From NCBI GenBank assembly GCA_947375085.1, contig CANCEQ010000119.1:1-9554 (forward strand): a stretch of DNA of 9,554 nucleotides, written 5' to 3'. Positions within the stretch are counted from its first letter, which is position 1, and each line of letters begins with the position of its first letter. Below, piece by piece: positions 1-7,246 of the stretch. Source of the DNA: Flavobacteriales bacterium. Lineage in GTDB: Bacteria > Bacteroidota > Bacteroidia > Flavobacteriales > Crocinitomicaceae. A program made the position numbers and the translations under genes. The notes under the pieces were generated by a model that saw only the letters and a program-made list of their open reading frames with translations, did no database searches and was not told the DNA's origin.

Positions 1-1235
1 ATTGTGTTTGATTTTACATGTTTTACTAATTTATTAGCAAATAATAAATCTTTAATTTCTGTTGCAGTTGGTTTCAAATTTGTTTTACAAACTAAATCGG
101 CCTCTGTTTCAGTTACTAAATCTTTATCTTGTTCTAAAACACCATTCAAAATTGTTCTGAACTGACGTTTTGGTAATGCAATATTTTTTTGAACTAAAAT
201 AATTCTGTTCTTTTTGCTTTTCAATAATTCTAACGCTTCTGCATTATATCCAGGAGCAATTACAACTTCACAAAACAATTCGTTTACTTCAACTGCAGTT
301 TCTAAATCGATTTCTTTGTTTGCAATTAAAATTCCTCCGAAAGCACTTACTGGATCTGTTGCCAATGTGTCAACGTATGCTTGTTTCAATGTTGGACGTA
401 CAGCTAATCCACAAGGATTGTTGTGTTTTAAAATCGCAAAAGCTGGATCTCCGTGTTGAAATTCACCCATTAAGTTTACTGCTGCATCAACATCTAGTAA
501 ATTATTGTAAGACAATTCTTTACCATGTAATTTATCGAAAATAGCATCTAAATCTCCGTGGAAAATTCCTTTTTGATGAGGATTTTCTCCGTATCTTAAT
601 ACCTCAGATTTTTGAACACTTTGTTTGAATACTTCTTTTTCTCCTTGGTTGAAGTAATTAAAGATATGTGTATCATAATGAGAAGAAACATTGAATGCAT
701 CACGTGCAAATGCTCTTCTTTCTTCTAAAGTTGTTGTTCCTTTTGAAGCTTGTAATATATCTAAAAATGGCGCGTATTGTTCTTGGCTAGAAAGAATCAC
801 AACATCTTGGTGATTTTTAGCAGCAGCACGGATCAATGAAATTCCACCAATATCAATTTTTTCAATAATTGCTTCGTGAGAAGCTCCTGAAGCTACTGTA
901 GCTTCGAAAGGGTATAAATCAACGATTACTAAATCAATTTCAGGAATTTCAAATTCAGCAATTTGAGCTTGATCTTCTTGTAAATCTCTACGATTCAATA
1001 TTCCACCAAAAATTTTCGGATGCAATGTTTTTACACGTCCTCCTAAAATTGAAGGATAAGAAGTTAAATCTTCTACTCTTTCTACTGGAATTCCAAGATC
1101 TTCAATAAAAGCTTGTGTACCACCAGTTGAATATAATGTAACGTTATTTGCGTGTAATTCACGAATAATTGGCTCTAAACCAGTCTTGTCAAAAACTGAA
1201 ATCAGTGCAGCGGAGATTTTTTTTGATGCGCTCAT
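1..1235 (-). CDS. purH: PurH, bifunctional AICAR transformylase / IMP cyclohydrolase (3' end beyond window)
   Basis: Cytoplasmic enzyme of the last two steps of purine synthesis: it formylates AICAR with 10-formyl-tetrahydrofolate and closes the ring to give IMP. The visible 411 residues begin MSASKKISAALISVFDKTG. The N-terminal cyclohydrolase domain (about residues 1-150) shows STGGTQAF (36-43), the GGRVKTLHPK stretch (65-74) and IDIGG (127-131). The transformylase domain follows, with RYGENPHQ (214-221) and LKHNNPCG (269-276), whose Lys270 and His271 correspond to the catalytic pair of the family. Family members are about 510 residues long, so roughly 100 C-terminal residues lie beyond base 1. 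The ATG at 1235 is chosen because the family's conserved N-terminus starts there and a -7 element lies just upstream. No frameshift or missing motif is seen. The identification is near certain. Confidence 0.97.
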   Translation of the reverse strand, partial: MSASKKISAALISVFDKTGLEPIIRELHANNVTLYSTGGTQAFIEDLGIPVERVEDLTSYPSILGGRVKTLHPKIFGGILNRRDLQEDQAQIAEFEIPEIDLVIVDLYPFEATVASGASHEAIIEKIDIGGISLIRAAAKNHQDVVILSSQEQYAPFLDILQASKGTTTLEERRAFARDAFNVSSHYDTHIFNYFNQGEKEVFKQSVQKSEVLRYGENPHQKGIFHGDLDAIFDKLHGKELSYNNLLDVDAAVNLMGEFQHGDPAFAILKHNNPCGLAVRPTLKQAYVDTLATDPVSAFGGILIANKEIDLETAVEVNELFCEVVIAPGYNAEALELLKSKKNRIILVQKNIALPKRQFRTILNGVLEQDKDLVTETEADLVCKTNLKPTATEIKDLLFANKLVKHVKSNT

Positions 1236-1256
1236 CTTACTATTTAAAATAAAGCA

Positions 1257-1264
1257 CAAAATTA
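1257..1264 (-). promoter_or_regulatory. Candidate -7 promoter element of purH
   Basis: Read on the minus strand the sequence is TAATTTTG, a full match to the Bacteroidota -7 consensus TAnnTTTG. It ends 21 bases before the purH ATG, which would give a leader of only about 10-20 bases. No TTG -33 element is seen at the usual distance, so the call rests on the -7 motif and its position. Confidence 0.45.
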
Positions 1265-1308
1265 GGTTAAATTTCTTAGATTCGTTCTATGTATCCTTTT
1301 ATTTTATT

Positions 1309-1342
1309 AAAAATAAAAAGGGTTGCATAAAAGCACAACCCT
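1309..1342 (-). terminator. Rho-independent terminator of the secreted protease gene
   Basis: On the minus strand, AGGGTTG and CAACCCT form a perfect 7-bp stem around a 10-base loop, followed directly by TTTTTATTTTT. It lies about 45 bases after the protease stop codon and before the purH promoter, so it should insulate purH from protease transcription. The U-tract lies on the correct side only for minus-strand transcription. Confidence 0.8.
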
Positions 1343-1388
1343 AAAGATTAAAATCAAAAATTTTATTAAAAAGCGCCTAATTTAAACT

Positions 1389-3086
1389 CTATATTTTCGA
1401 AACTTTTTGAACGATTATACCATTTTCAGTATGAATACGAATCTGGTACATTCCCTTAGTCAATTGACTCATTTCAATATCAACTGATGCTCCACCCATA
1501 TTGGTTGATGTAGAAATCAATTTTCCAGAAATATCAATCACTTCAATGACTAAATTTTGATTATAAAATGAAGTTAAATCAATCGTTAATTTATCGCTAG
1601 TTGGGTTAGGGTATACAAACAATTTATCACTTATCGCTAATTCATTTATTCCAGCTTTTGAACATGGATTAGATGAACCATCCAATATTTTTATACCGGA
1701 ATTTGCTGGATCTAAATAGGTAGATAATCGTTTATTTGCTGTTGCTCCATTGCTTTGCCAGTGGTAAGATACTTTTCCATACTCATCTACAGCTGTCAAC
1801 GCAGTACAAAAAGTTGAACCTCCTGTTAATGTTCCAATTATACGAGAAGAACCTCCGTTATAAGCAAATAAAGGTGAACCAGAAGAACCTCCTTCTGTAA
1901 TACCATGACCATTAGTTGTTCCTACCCATGATAAATCCCAATGTGTATTTGCAACGGTTTGACCAAAACTACCTGAAGAAGGGGTTACAGTATAAGTTGA
2001 TATTTTCTTAATGTCTCCTGAAGGATGATGTATACCAACCCCACCATTAGTTGTAGCAACATCGTTTGCATCCCAACCATTCCAAAAAGCATTAATTGAA
2101 ACAGATTTTAATAAATTAATTGTAGCTGCCTCATTTGCTAATGTACCTAATTGCAGTAATAAAAAATCTGACCCGGTATCACCACCATTATCAGCAGCAT
2201 CTGCTAAACGAACACAACTGTTAACATAATGACTAAATAAAGATCCTACCAAAGTTGGGTTTGTACAGCCTACTGCTTCATAATTAAAGTAAAATTTCCA
2301 CAAGACCATATCTGCTGGTGTTGTAGATACTCCGCAATGCAATGCAGTTAAAAAAAGTGGCTTGCAATCTTTAGCTAAATTATTCACCAACGAACCAGAA
2401 CAATTAAAAGCTTGATTGCTCTCAACTATATAAATCAATGCTACACCTCTTTTTTCTTCCTGGTATTCACTACCTTCTGAACAGTTAACATTGACCTCGC
2501 AACTAGCGGATTCATTAATTTTTTCTTTTGAAAGTAAATTAACCGTCCCTCGATAATTATAAAAAACACGATCCAATACTAATTCTGAGCTTGTAGATTT
2601 AGGTTGATCTATTAAAGTTAATACTAATTCATCTCCAAAACACAATGCCACATTTTGCTGAAAGTCTTCCAACATATCATTACTAGTCAAAACTTGTGAA
2701 ACTTTTTCACCCGCTTTGTTTTGAACCCAAAAAATAGATCCCTCGGATAATTTAAAAGTTTTAAATACAAAACTTAAAGCTTCAGCACCAGGATTTTGAA
2801 TGATTAATTGCCATTTCCTTTCACCAGAATTCAATGTTGTCCAAGCTCCTGCATTCATTGTATTTAAATTAACAGAAGATGCAACTGCCATTCGGTAAGC
2901 AACTCCTTTCTTAGCCCTTTCAATATCTTCTTTTTTAATCTGATCTAAATTTGGTGTAGGTATAAAATGAACAGGTGTGTTTTTTGAAATATCAATTAAA
3001 TCTTTATTTAAAACTTTAGCGTGTGATATGTTAGGGAATAAAAAACATGTCGTAATAATTCCTAAAAAAAGTAGGTTTTTTTTCAT
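1389..3086 (-). CDS. Secreted lysyl-endopeptidase-like serine protease with T9SS C-terminal sorting domain
   Basis: A 565-residue exported protease. Residues 1-23 are a signal peptide (KK, hydrophobic core, SHA cleavage site). Residues 24 to about 190 look like a propeptide. The trypsin-fold domain (about 195-470) carries the triad His250 (TALHC), Asp307 (SDFLLLQL) and Ser402 (GGSSGSP, 399-405). The domain resembles Achromobacter protease I (lysyl endopeptidase): a CEVNVNC stretch near the mature N-terminus, CSGSLVNN, GGSSGSP, and Asp434 in DEYGKVS, which by my recalled alignment matches Asp225, the lysine-specificity residue there. Lys187 and Lys189 sit just before the predicted mature start, which would fit self-processing. 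The tail (about 488-565) starts with LFVYPNPTSDKL and ends KGMYQIRI...QKVSKI, a typical type A T9SS sorting domain, so the enzyme should cross the outer membrane and be released or anchored at the surface. Preference for Lys is inferred; the fold, export route and triad are clear. It is transcribed alone, divergent from the response regulator and ended by its own terminator. Confidence 0.93.
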   Translation of the reverse strand: MKKNLLFLGIITTCFLFPNISHAKVLNKDLIDISKNTPVHFIPTPNLDQIKKEDIERAKKGVAYRMAVASSVNLNTMNAGAWTTLNSGERKWQLIIQNPGAEALSFVFKTFKLSEGSIFWVQNKAGEKVSQVLTSNDMLEDFQQNVALCFGDELVLTLIDQPKSTSSELVLDRVFYNYRGTVNLLSKEKINESASCEVNVNCSEGSEYQEEKRGVALIYIVESNQAFNCSGSLVNNLAKDCKPLFLTALHCGVSTTPADMVLWKFYFNYEAVGCTNPTLVGSLFSHYVNSCVRLADAADNGGDTGSDFLLLQLGTLANEAATINLLKSVSINAFWNGWDANDVATTNGGVGIHHPSGDIKKISTYTVTPSSGSFGQTVANTHWDLSWVGTTNGHGITEGGSSGSPLFAYNGGSSRIIGTLTGGSTFCTALTAVDEYGKVSYHWQSNGATANKRLSTYLDPANSGIKILDGSSNPCSKAGINELAISDKLFVYPNPTSDKLTIDLTSFYNQNLVIEVIDISGKLISTSTNMGGASVDIEMSQLTKGMYQIRIHTENGIIVQKVSKI

Positions 3087-3131
3087 AGCTTTGTTTTTAC
3101 AGTTTTAATTTATAACTACATACGAGTTTCT

Positions 3132-3139
3132 CAAATATA
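3132..3139 (-). promoter_or_regulatory. Candidate -7 promoter element of the protease gene
   Basis: The minus-strand sequence TATATTTG matches TAnnTTTG and lies 45 bases before the protease ATG. The region is very AT-rich, so a chance match is more likely than at the other sites. No clear -33 TTG is present. Confidence 0.3.
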
Positions 3140-3155
3140 TACAAATATTTTAATT

Positions 3156-3189
3156 ATTGTGTAAATTGTAACGAAAAACTAAAATTGTA
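3156..3189. promoter_or_regulatory. Repeated ATTGT(A/G) motif in the divergent promoter region, possible operator
   Basis: ATTGTG at 3156-3161 and ATTGTA at 3165-3170 and 3184-3189 are in the same orientation, with starts 9 and 19 bases apart. The longer word AAATTGTA occurs at 3163-3170 and 3182-3189. OmpR-family regulators usually bind direct repeats about one helical turn apart. The block lies between the two candidate -7 elements and could serve either gene. In AT-rich DNA such repeats also arise by chance, so this is a weak call. Confidence 0.2.
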
Positions 3190-3220
3190 TTATAAATGAA
3201 CAACATCTTTTTACTATACA

Positions 3221-3228
3221 TAACTTTG
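3221..3228 (+). promoter_or_regulatory. Candidate -7 promoter element of the response regulator gene
   Basis: TAACTTTG matches TAnnTTTG exactly and ends 21 bases before the ATG at 3250, the same arrangement as at purH. No TTG is seen 17-23 bases upstream. Confidence 0.45.
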
Positions 3229-3249
3229 GGTCACAAATTCTAATACAAA

Positions 3250-3927
3250 ATGCAAAAAATCTGCTTAATTGAAGATGAAAAAAGTCTATCTGAAATGATC
3301 CGTTTAAATTTAGAATTAGATGGTTTTCAAGTTGATATATATGATAATGGCCAAACTGCCAAAAATGAAATTGAAAAAATAGTCAATTATGATTTAGTCA
3401 TTTTAGACGTTATGCTTCCTCAAGTTAGTGGATTGGAAATCTGTTCGGAAATTCGAAAAATATCTAGAGTTCCAGTTCTTTTTTTATCCGCAAAAGGTAC
3501 TACAAGCGACCGAATTACAGGATTAAAATTAGGAGGAAACGATTACTTACCAAAACCTTTTGACCTTGAGGAATTACTTTTAAGAGTTCAAATACTACTT
3601 CAAAAAAATGAAATCACAACCATTGAAAGTTTAACTATCGGAACAAAAACGGTCAATTTCATTACTTACGAAATAACTAATTCTACCAGCTCCGAAATTG
3701 AAATACTTTCTAAAAAGGAAGTTGAATTATTAAAACTTTTCTCTGAAAAAACGGGAATTGTAGTTTCAAGAGATGAAATACTTGATAAAATTTGGCCAGA
3801 TCAATTTCCTACGTCCAGAACAATCGACAATTATATACTTGCTTTTCGAAAAATATTTGAACAAGACCCTAAAAATCCAATTCATTTTCATTCCATAAGA
3901 GGAGTGGGGTATAAGTTTACACATTAG
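3250..3927 (+). CDS. OmpR/PhoB-family response regulator without adjacent kinase
   Basis: A 225-residue cytoplasmic two-component transcription factor. The receiver domain (about 2-115) has the acidic pocket Glu8-Asp9-Glu10 in LIEDEKSL, the phospho-acceptor Asp53 in LVILDVMLP, Ser80 in FLSAK and Lys102 in LPKPFD, so all residues needed for phosphorylation and switching are present. The winged-helix DNA-binding domain (about 150-225) starts at LSKKEVELL, has the recognition-helix region TSRTIDNYILAFRK, and ends in the wing SIRGVGYKF (215-223). The length is normal for the family. The ATG at 3250 opens directly into the first beta strand, and a -7 element lies just upstream. No histidine kinase gene is found on either side: the left neighbour is the divergent protease and the right one a dCMP deaminase with its own promoter candidate. 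The target genes are unknown; the divergent protease is the nearest candidate. Confidence 0.93.
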   Translation: MQKICLIEDEKSLSEMIRLNLELDGFQVDIYDNGQTAKNEIEKIVNYDLVILDVMLPQVSGLEICSEIRKISRVPVLFLSAKGTTSDRITGLKLGGNDYLPKPFDLEELLLRVQILLQKNEITTIESLTIGTKTVNFITYEITNSTSSEIEILSKKEVELLKLFSEKTGIVVSRDEILDKIWPDQFPTSRTIDNYILAFRKIFEQDPKNPIHFHSIRGVGYKFTH

Positions 3928-4021
3928 TATTTTATTTGTATTAACTTATTTGATAGTACTTATTAATTAATGCTTTTTAATCAAACATTTAAAATTCAAA
4001 ATCAATCATTAATTTAGTTAT

Positions 4022-4029
4022 TATCTTTG
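4022..4029 (+). promoter_or_regulatory. Candidate -7 promoter element of the dCMP deaminase / S41 protease operon
   Basis: TATCTTTG matches TAnnTTTG and ends 15 bases before the ATG at 4045, which implies a very short leader. The preceding gap (3928-4021) is AT-rich, with no clear terminator hairpin for the response regulator, so readthrough cannot be ruled out. Confidence 0.4.
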
Positions 4030-4044
4030 TAACGAAGTATTATT

Positions 4045-4485
4045 ATGAAAGATTTAAAAAAACAAGAGCGTTACGATAAAGCATACCTAAGAATGGCTAA
4101 AACTTGGGCCAGCCTTTCGCATTGCAATAGAAAACAAGTTGGAGCAATTATCGTTAAAAATGGAATGATTATATCTGACGGATTCAACGGGACACCAGCA
4201 GGATTTGATAATTGTTGTGAAACAGATGGAGGTGACACACATTGGTATGTACTTCATGCTGAAGCAAATGCAATTTTAAAAGTAGCTAAATCTACTAATG
4301 ATTGCAATGGAGCTACTTTATATCAGACTTTATCCCCTTGTAAAGATTGTAGTAAATTAATTCTTCAAGCAGGAATTAAAAAGGTAGTTTTTATAGATAA
4401 TTACAAAGATACCTCAGGAATTGATTTCCTTAAAAGTGCTGGAATTGAAACCGTTCATATTGAAAATATAGAGGATGAAGAATAA
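4045..4485 (+). CDS. Deoxycytidylate (dCMP) deaminase family protein
   Basis: A 146-residue zinc-dependent cytoplasmic deaminase, expected to convert dCMP to dUMP and so feed thymidylate synthesis. The zinc site is complete: His71 and the proton-shuttling Glu73 in HAEANAI, and Cys99 and Cys102 in SPCKDC. The N-terminus has the family pattern KTWASLSHCNRKQVGAII followed by DGFNGTPAGFDNCCE, typical of ComEB/dCMP deaminases rather than cytidine or tRNA adenosine deaminases. The length is normal. Its last 11 bases (ATGAAGAATAA) also carry the start codon of the next gene, so the two are very probably translationally coupled. The acidic tail ENIEDEE has no evident function. Strict substrate choice (dCMP versus related nucleotides) cannot be read from the motifs alone. 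Confidence 0.93.
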   Translation: MKDLKKQERYDKAYLRMAKTWASLSHCNRKQVGAIIVKNGMIISDGFNGTPAGFDNCCETDGGDTHWYVLHAEANAILKVAKSTNDCNGATLYQTLSPCKDCSKLILQAGIKKVVFIDNYKDTSGIDFLKSAGIETVHIENIEDEE

Positions 4486-6067
4486 AAAATTTAACTACCT
4501 AATACCTTTATTGTTTGCTGTTTTTTTAGCAATCGGACTACTTCTTGGTAATTTCTTCACGAAACGTATGATTTTTGGTGGATTAGAAGACACTGCAGGT
4601 GGACAAAAATATCAAAAACTTCAAGACATTATTGAAATTCTAGATAATCGTTATGTAGATACTTTAAATGGTGAAAAATTATTTGAAGAAACGATCGGAG
4701 ATATGCTTCATAAGCTTGATCCTCATAGCAATTATATTCCTGCTCGTGAATTAAAATCAATGACGGAATCGATAGAAGGTAAATTTGGAGGTATCGGTGT
4801 TCGATTCTTTGTTATCCGAGATACTATTTGTGTAACCTATGTTATTCCTGACTCGCCATCAGAAAGAGCAGGATTAAAAGCTGGAGATAAAATTGTTAAA
4901 ATAGAAGGAAAAGTTGTTGCGAACAAGAAAATCAACAATGAAAAAATCATGTCGATGTTAAAAGGACAAGAAAACACTTCTGTTAAAGTGCAATTGTATC
5001 GAAAAGGTAAATTCTTAAACAAGCAAATTATTAGAGGTTCAATTCCTATTTCTTCAATCGTTTGTGCCAATATGATTTCACCTACAACAGGTTATATCAA
5101 AATTGAACAATTCTCGGTTGGTACAGCTGACGAATTTTCAATAGCAGCAGCTCAGCTTAAAGAAAAAGGCATGAAAAAAATGATCCTTGATCTTCGTAAT
5201 AATGGAGGAGGTGTTTTAAGAAGTGCTACCGATATTGTGGACGAATTTCTTGTAGGAAATTTACCAATTGTAAAAACAAAAGGGGAGCATTCGGGAAGTT
5301 TTACCTATAAATCAACTGATGGAGGTCAATTGGAAACGACGAAAATAGCTGTTTTAATTAATGCCAATTCAGCATCGGCAAGTGAAATTGTTGCTGGGGC
5401 ACTTCAAGATAATGATAGGGGTACTATAATAGGACGTAGATCATTTGGAAAAGGACTTGTTCAAGAAGATATGCGTTTGAGAGATGGAAGTAATTTACGT
5501 TTGACGATTGCTCGTTATTACACACCAACTGGACGATGTATTCAGAAACCTTATAATGGAAGTATGGATGAATATTACCAAGATCAAATGGATCGCTACG
5601 ATAACGGTGAATTATACAAACCTGATACAACACTTTTTGTAGATTCATTAAAATTTAAAACTCCAAAGGGAAAAATTGTATACGGTGGCGGTGGAATTAT
5701 GCCTGATATTTTTGTGCCTTTCGACTCTTCTGGAATGAGTTTTTACTTTACAGAGTTAAGATATTCTCCTACTTTTCAAAGTTTTGCTTTCGATTTTATT
5801 TCTGATAAACGTTCAAAATGGAATTCACCAGAAGAATTCAATAAATCGTTTGTTGCAAACGATGAATTACTTTCAAAATTTGTAAAATATGCTGAAAAGA
5901 ATGATAAAGTATCTTTCAATGCAAATGAATTCAAACGAAGTAAAAAATTAATTGCTCAAACTTTAAAAGGTGAAATTGCTCGTCAACTTTGGGTTGAACA
6001 AGGGTATTTTACAATTATGAATACATTCGATCCTGAGGTTCAAAAGGCTTTAAAAGTTTTGAAATAA
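4475..6067 (+). CDS. S41-family C-terminal processing peptidase (CTP/Prc type) with PDZ domain
   Basis: A 530-residue, membrane-anchored periplasmic serine protease that should recognise and trim the C-termini of exported proteins. Residues 7-27 form one hydrophobic segment after a basic start (MKNKKFNYLI), a signal anchor. The helical cap (about 45-95) has the family stretch LDPHSNYIP. The PDZ domain (about 100-180) shows GGIGV, PDSPSERAGLKAGDKI and a following basic strand. The S41 core follows: LDLRNNGGG (238-246), NANSASASEIVAGALQD with nucleophile Ser301, and SFGKGLVQ with the general base Lys326, 25 residues later as in characterised CTPs. A roughly 150-residue C-terminal part (about 380-530) follows, as is usual in Bacteroidota. 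The ATG at 4475 lies inside the end of the deaminase gene and places the basic stretch directly before the membrane segment. No terminator is seen after its stop. Confidence 0.95.
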   Translation: MKNKKFNYLIPLLFAVFLAIGLLLGNFFTKRMIFGGLEDTAGGQKYQKLQDIIEILDNRYVDTLNGEKLFEETIGDMLHKLDPHSNYIPARELKSMTESIEGKFGGIGVRFFVIRDTICVTYVIPDSPSERAGLKAGDKIVKIEGKVVANKKINNEKIMSMLKGQENTSVKVQLYRKGKFLNKQIIRGSIPISSIVCANMISPTTGYIKIEQFSVGTADEFSIAAAQLKEKGMKKMILDLRNNGGGVLRSATDIVDEFLVGNLPIVKTKGEHSGSFTYKSTDGGQLETTKIAVLINANSASASEIVAGALQDNDRGTIIGRRSFGKGLVQEDMRLRDGSNLRLTIARYYTPTGRCIQKPYNGSMDEYYQDQMDRYDNGELYKPDTTLFVDSLKFKTPKGKIVYGGGGIMPDIFVPFDSSGMSFYFTELRYSPTFQSFAFDFISDKRSKWNSPEEFNKSFVANDELLSKFVKYAEKNDKVSFNANEFKRSKKLIAQTLKGEIARQLWVEQGYFTIMNTFDPEVQKALKVLK

Positions 6068-6163
6068 CAACTTATGAAATAAGCCATGAGTGAAAAACGT
6101 CACTAACATCGATGAATTTCAAGATGGCGATTCCATATGACATTTAAAAACAATAAAATACAT

Positions 6164-7228
6164 ATGAAAAAGTTTAAATTTTGGCTTATTTTAATTTTTA
6201 TTATTTTAACTACTAGTTTTATTGGGGGTGAAATAATCGTCAGAATTTATGATAAAATAAAAGGTGTCTCTGCTCCATACACGCACAATCTTCCTGAATG
6301 TATTGCGCAACCAAGCGGATATTATAATTATGACATTCGACCTAATTTGAGTGTTATGTATGATTCTAAAAATCCTCGAAAATTTACGTTTAACAAATGG
6401 GGATTTCGGTCTGCAAATTACAAAGCAATAAGACCTAAAAATGTGTCGAGAATCTTTTGTTTAGGAGGTTCTTCAACTTTTGATCCATATGTTTCAGACG
6501 AACAATCTTGGACATATCTTTTAGGTCAAAAATTGAGTAAAAATTTTCATCATAAAGTAGAATCAATAAATGCTGGGAGATTCGGTTACACAACATCTGA
6601 AATAGTCGGATTACTTCATCATAAAGTGGTTAGACACCAACCTGATTTAATAGTTTTATATTCTACTTTCAATGATGTTTCTAGAAAACTATCTCCTTAC
6701 TATGGTGCTGATGATGGACCACAATTGTATGGTAATTCAACATTGAGTTTTCTTAACCAACATTCTGCTTTGTTTGCATTGCTTGATTTTAAATTGAGAT
6801 ATGTCATAAAATCAGAATTTTACACATCCTTAATTCCAAATTCTAGTAATTACAAGGAACCTCCAATTGAACATACAAAATTCATTAGCAATGAAGTGAG
6901 AGCTAATAATTATATAGTGAAGATATTTGAAAGAAATGTAAAAACAATTGTCAGTATTGCTAAAAATAACAATATAAAGATTTTGTTATCTACTCAAATT
7001 TTTGAATCAGATTCTCCAACCACTAAAATGGTAAACAGATTGGATGATGTATTAAGAAAAGTAGCAAAACAAGAAAATATTCCCTTTCTTGAAGTTAATT
7101 CTTCTAAAAATCAGGAATATATAAAATCAGGAATATTAGAATCATATGTGCATTTAACAAAAAAGGGTTGTCGTTTTTTATCTGAAAAAATCAGTAATAA
7201 AATTATTGCTGACTCCATAATTCATTGA
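6164..7228 (+). CDS. Membrane-anchored SGNH/GDSL-type hydrolase, SxtL-like context
   Basis: A 354-residue protein with an N-terminal membrane anchor (MKKFKF, then a hydrophobic segment at about 6-24) and a predicted periplasmic SGNH domain. Block I is LGGSSTF with nucleophile Ser103 (GGSST). Block II is NAGRFGYTTSE with Gly138. Block III is STFND with Asn170. Block V is VHLTKKG with His330. The usual Asp three residues before the His (DxxH) is Ser327 here, with Glu326 next to it. The family covers esterases, deacetylases and acyl-transferring enzymes; substrate unknown. An in-frame ATG at 6137 would add nine residues (MTFKNNKIH) before the basic stretch. I prefer 6164 because it gives a standard basic-then-hydrophobic N-terminus, but either is possible. 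The gene starts 96 bases after the protease stop and ends 18 bases before the carbamoyltransferase, so it heads the carbamoylation gene set. The cyanobacterial SxtL, beside a carbamoyltransferase, was also described as a GDSL-type protein. Fold confident, job inferred. Confidence 0.82.
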   Translation: MKKFKFWLILIFIILTTSFIGGEIIVRIYDKIKGVSAPYTHNLPECIAQPSGYYNYDIRPNLSVMYDSKNPRKFTFNKWGFRSANYKAIRPKNVSRIFCLGGSSTFDPYVSDEQSWTYLLGQKLSKNFHHKVESINAGRFGYTTSEIVGLLHHKVVRHQPDLIVLYSTFNDVSRKLSPYYGADDGPQLYGNSTLSFLNQHSALFALLDFKLRYVIKSEFYTSLIPNSSNYKEPPIEHTKFISNEVRANNYIVKIFERNVKTIVSIAKNNNIKILLSTQIFESDSPTTKMVNRLDDVLRKVAKQENIPFLEVNSSKNQEYIKSGILESYVHLTKKGCRFLSEKISNKIIADSIIH

Positions 7229-7246
7229 TAGTAAAGGCGTTGTTCG

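Noticed and set aside
214..544. Plus-strand open frames of 74-81 codons
   Set aside because: They lie antisense inside purH, whose motifs are continuous through the region, and their translations show no recognisable domain or signal.
4837..5648. Minus-strand open frames at 4837-5070 and 5424-5648
   Set aside because: Both are antisense to the S41 protease core and PDZ domain and have no independent support.
6071..6083. CTTAT-GAA-ATAAG hairpin just after the S41 protease stop
   Set aside because: The 5-bp AT-rich stem with a 3-base loop and no following T-tract is too weak to call a terminator.
6112..6147. Tiny 11-codon frame before the SGNH gene, possible leader peptide
   Set aside because: It overlaps the alternative SGNH start, has no regulatory codon pattern and no attenuator-like hairpin after it.
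6137..6163. Longer SGNH start at 6137
   Set aside because: Kept only as an alternative: the extra nine residues place a polar stretch before the basic membrane-anchor start at 6164, and CATATGA surrounds both ATGs, so context does not favour the longer form.
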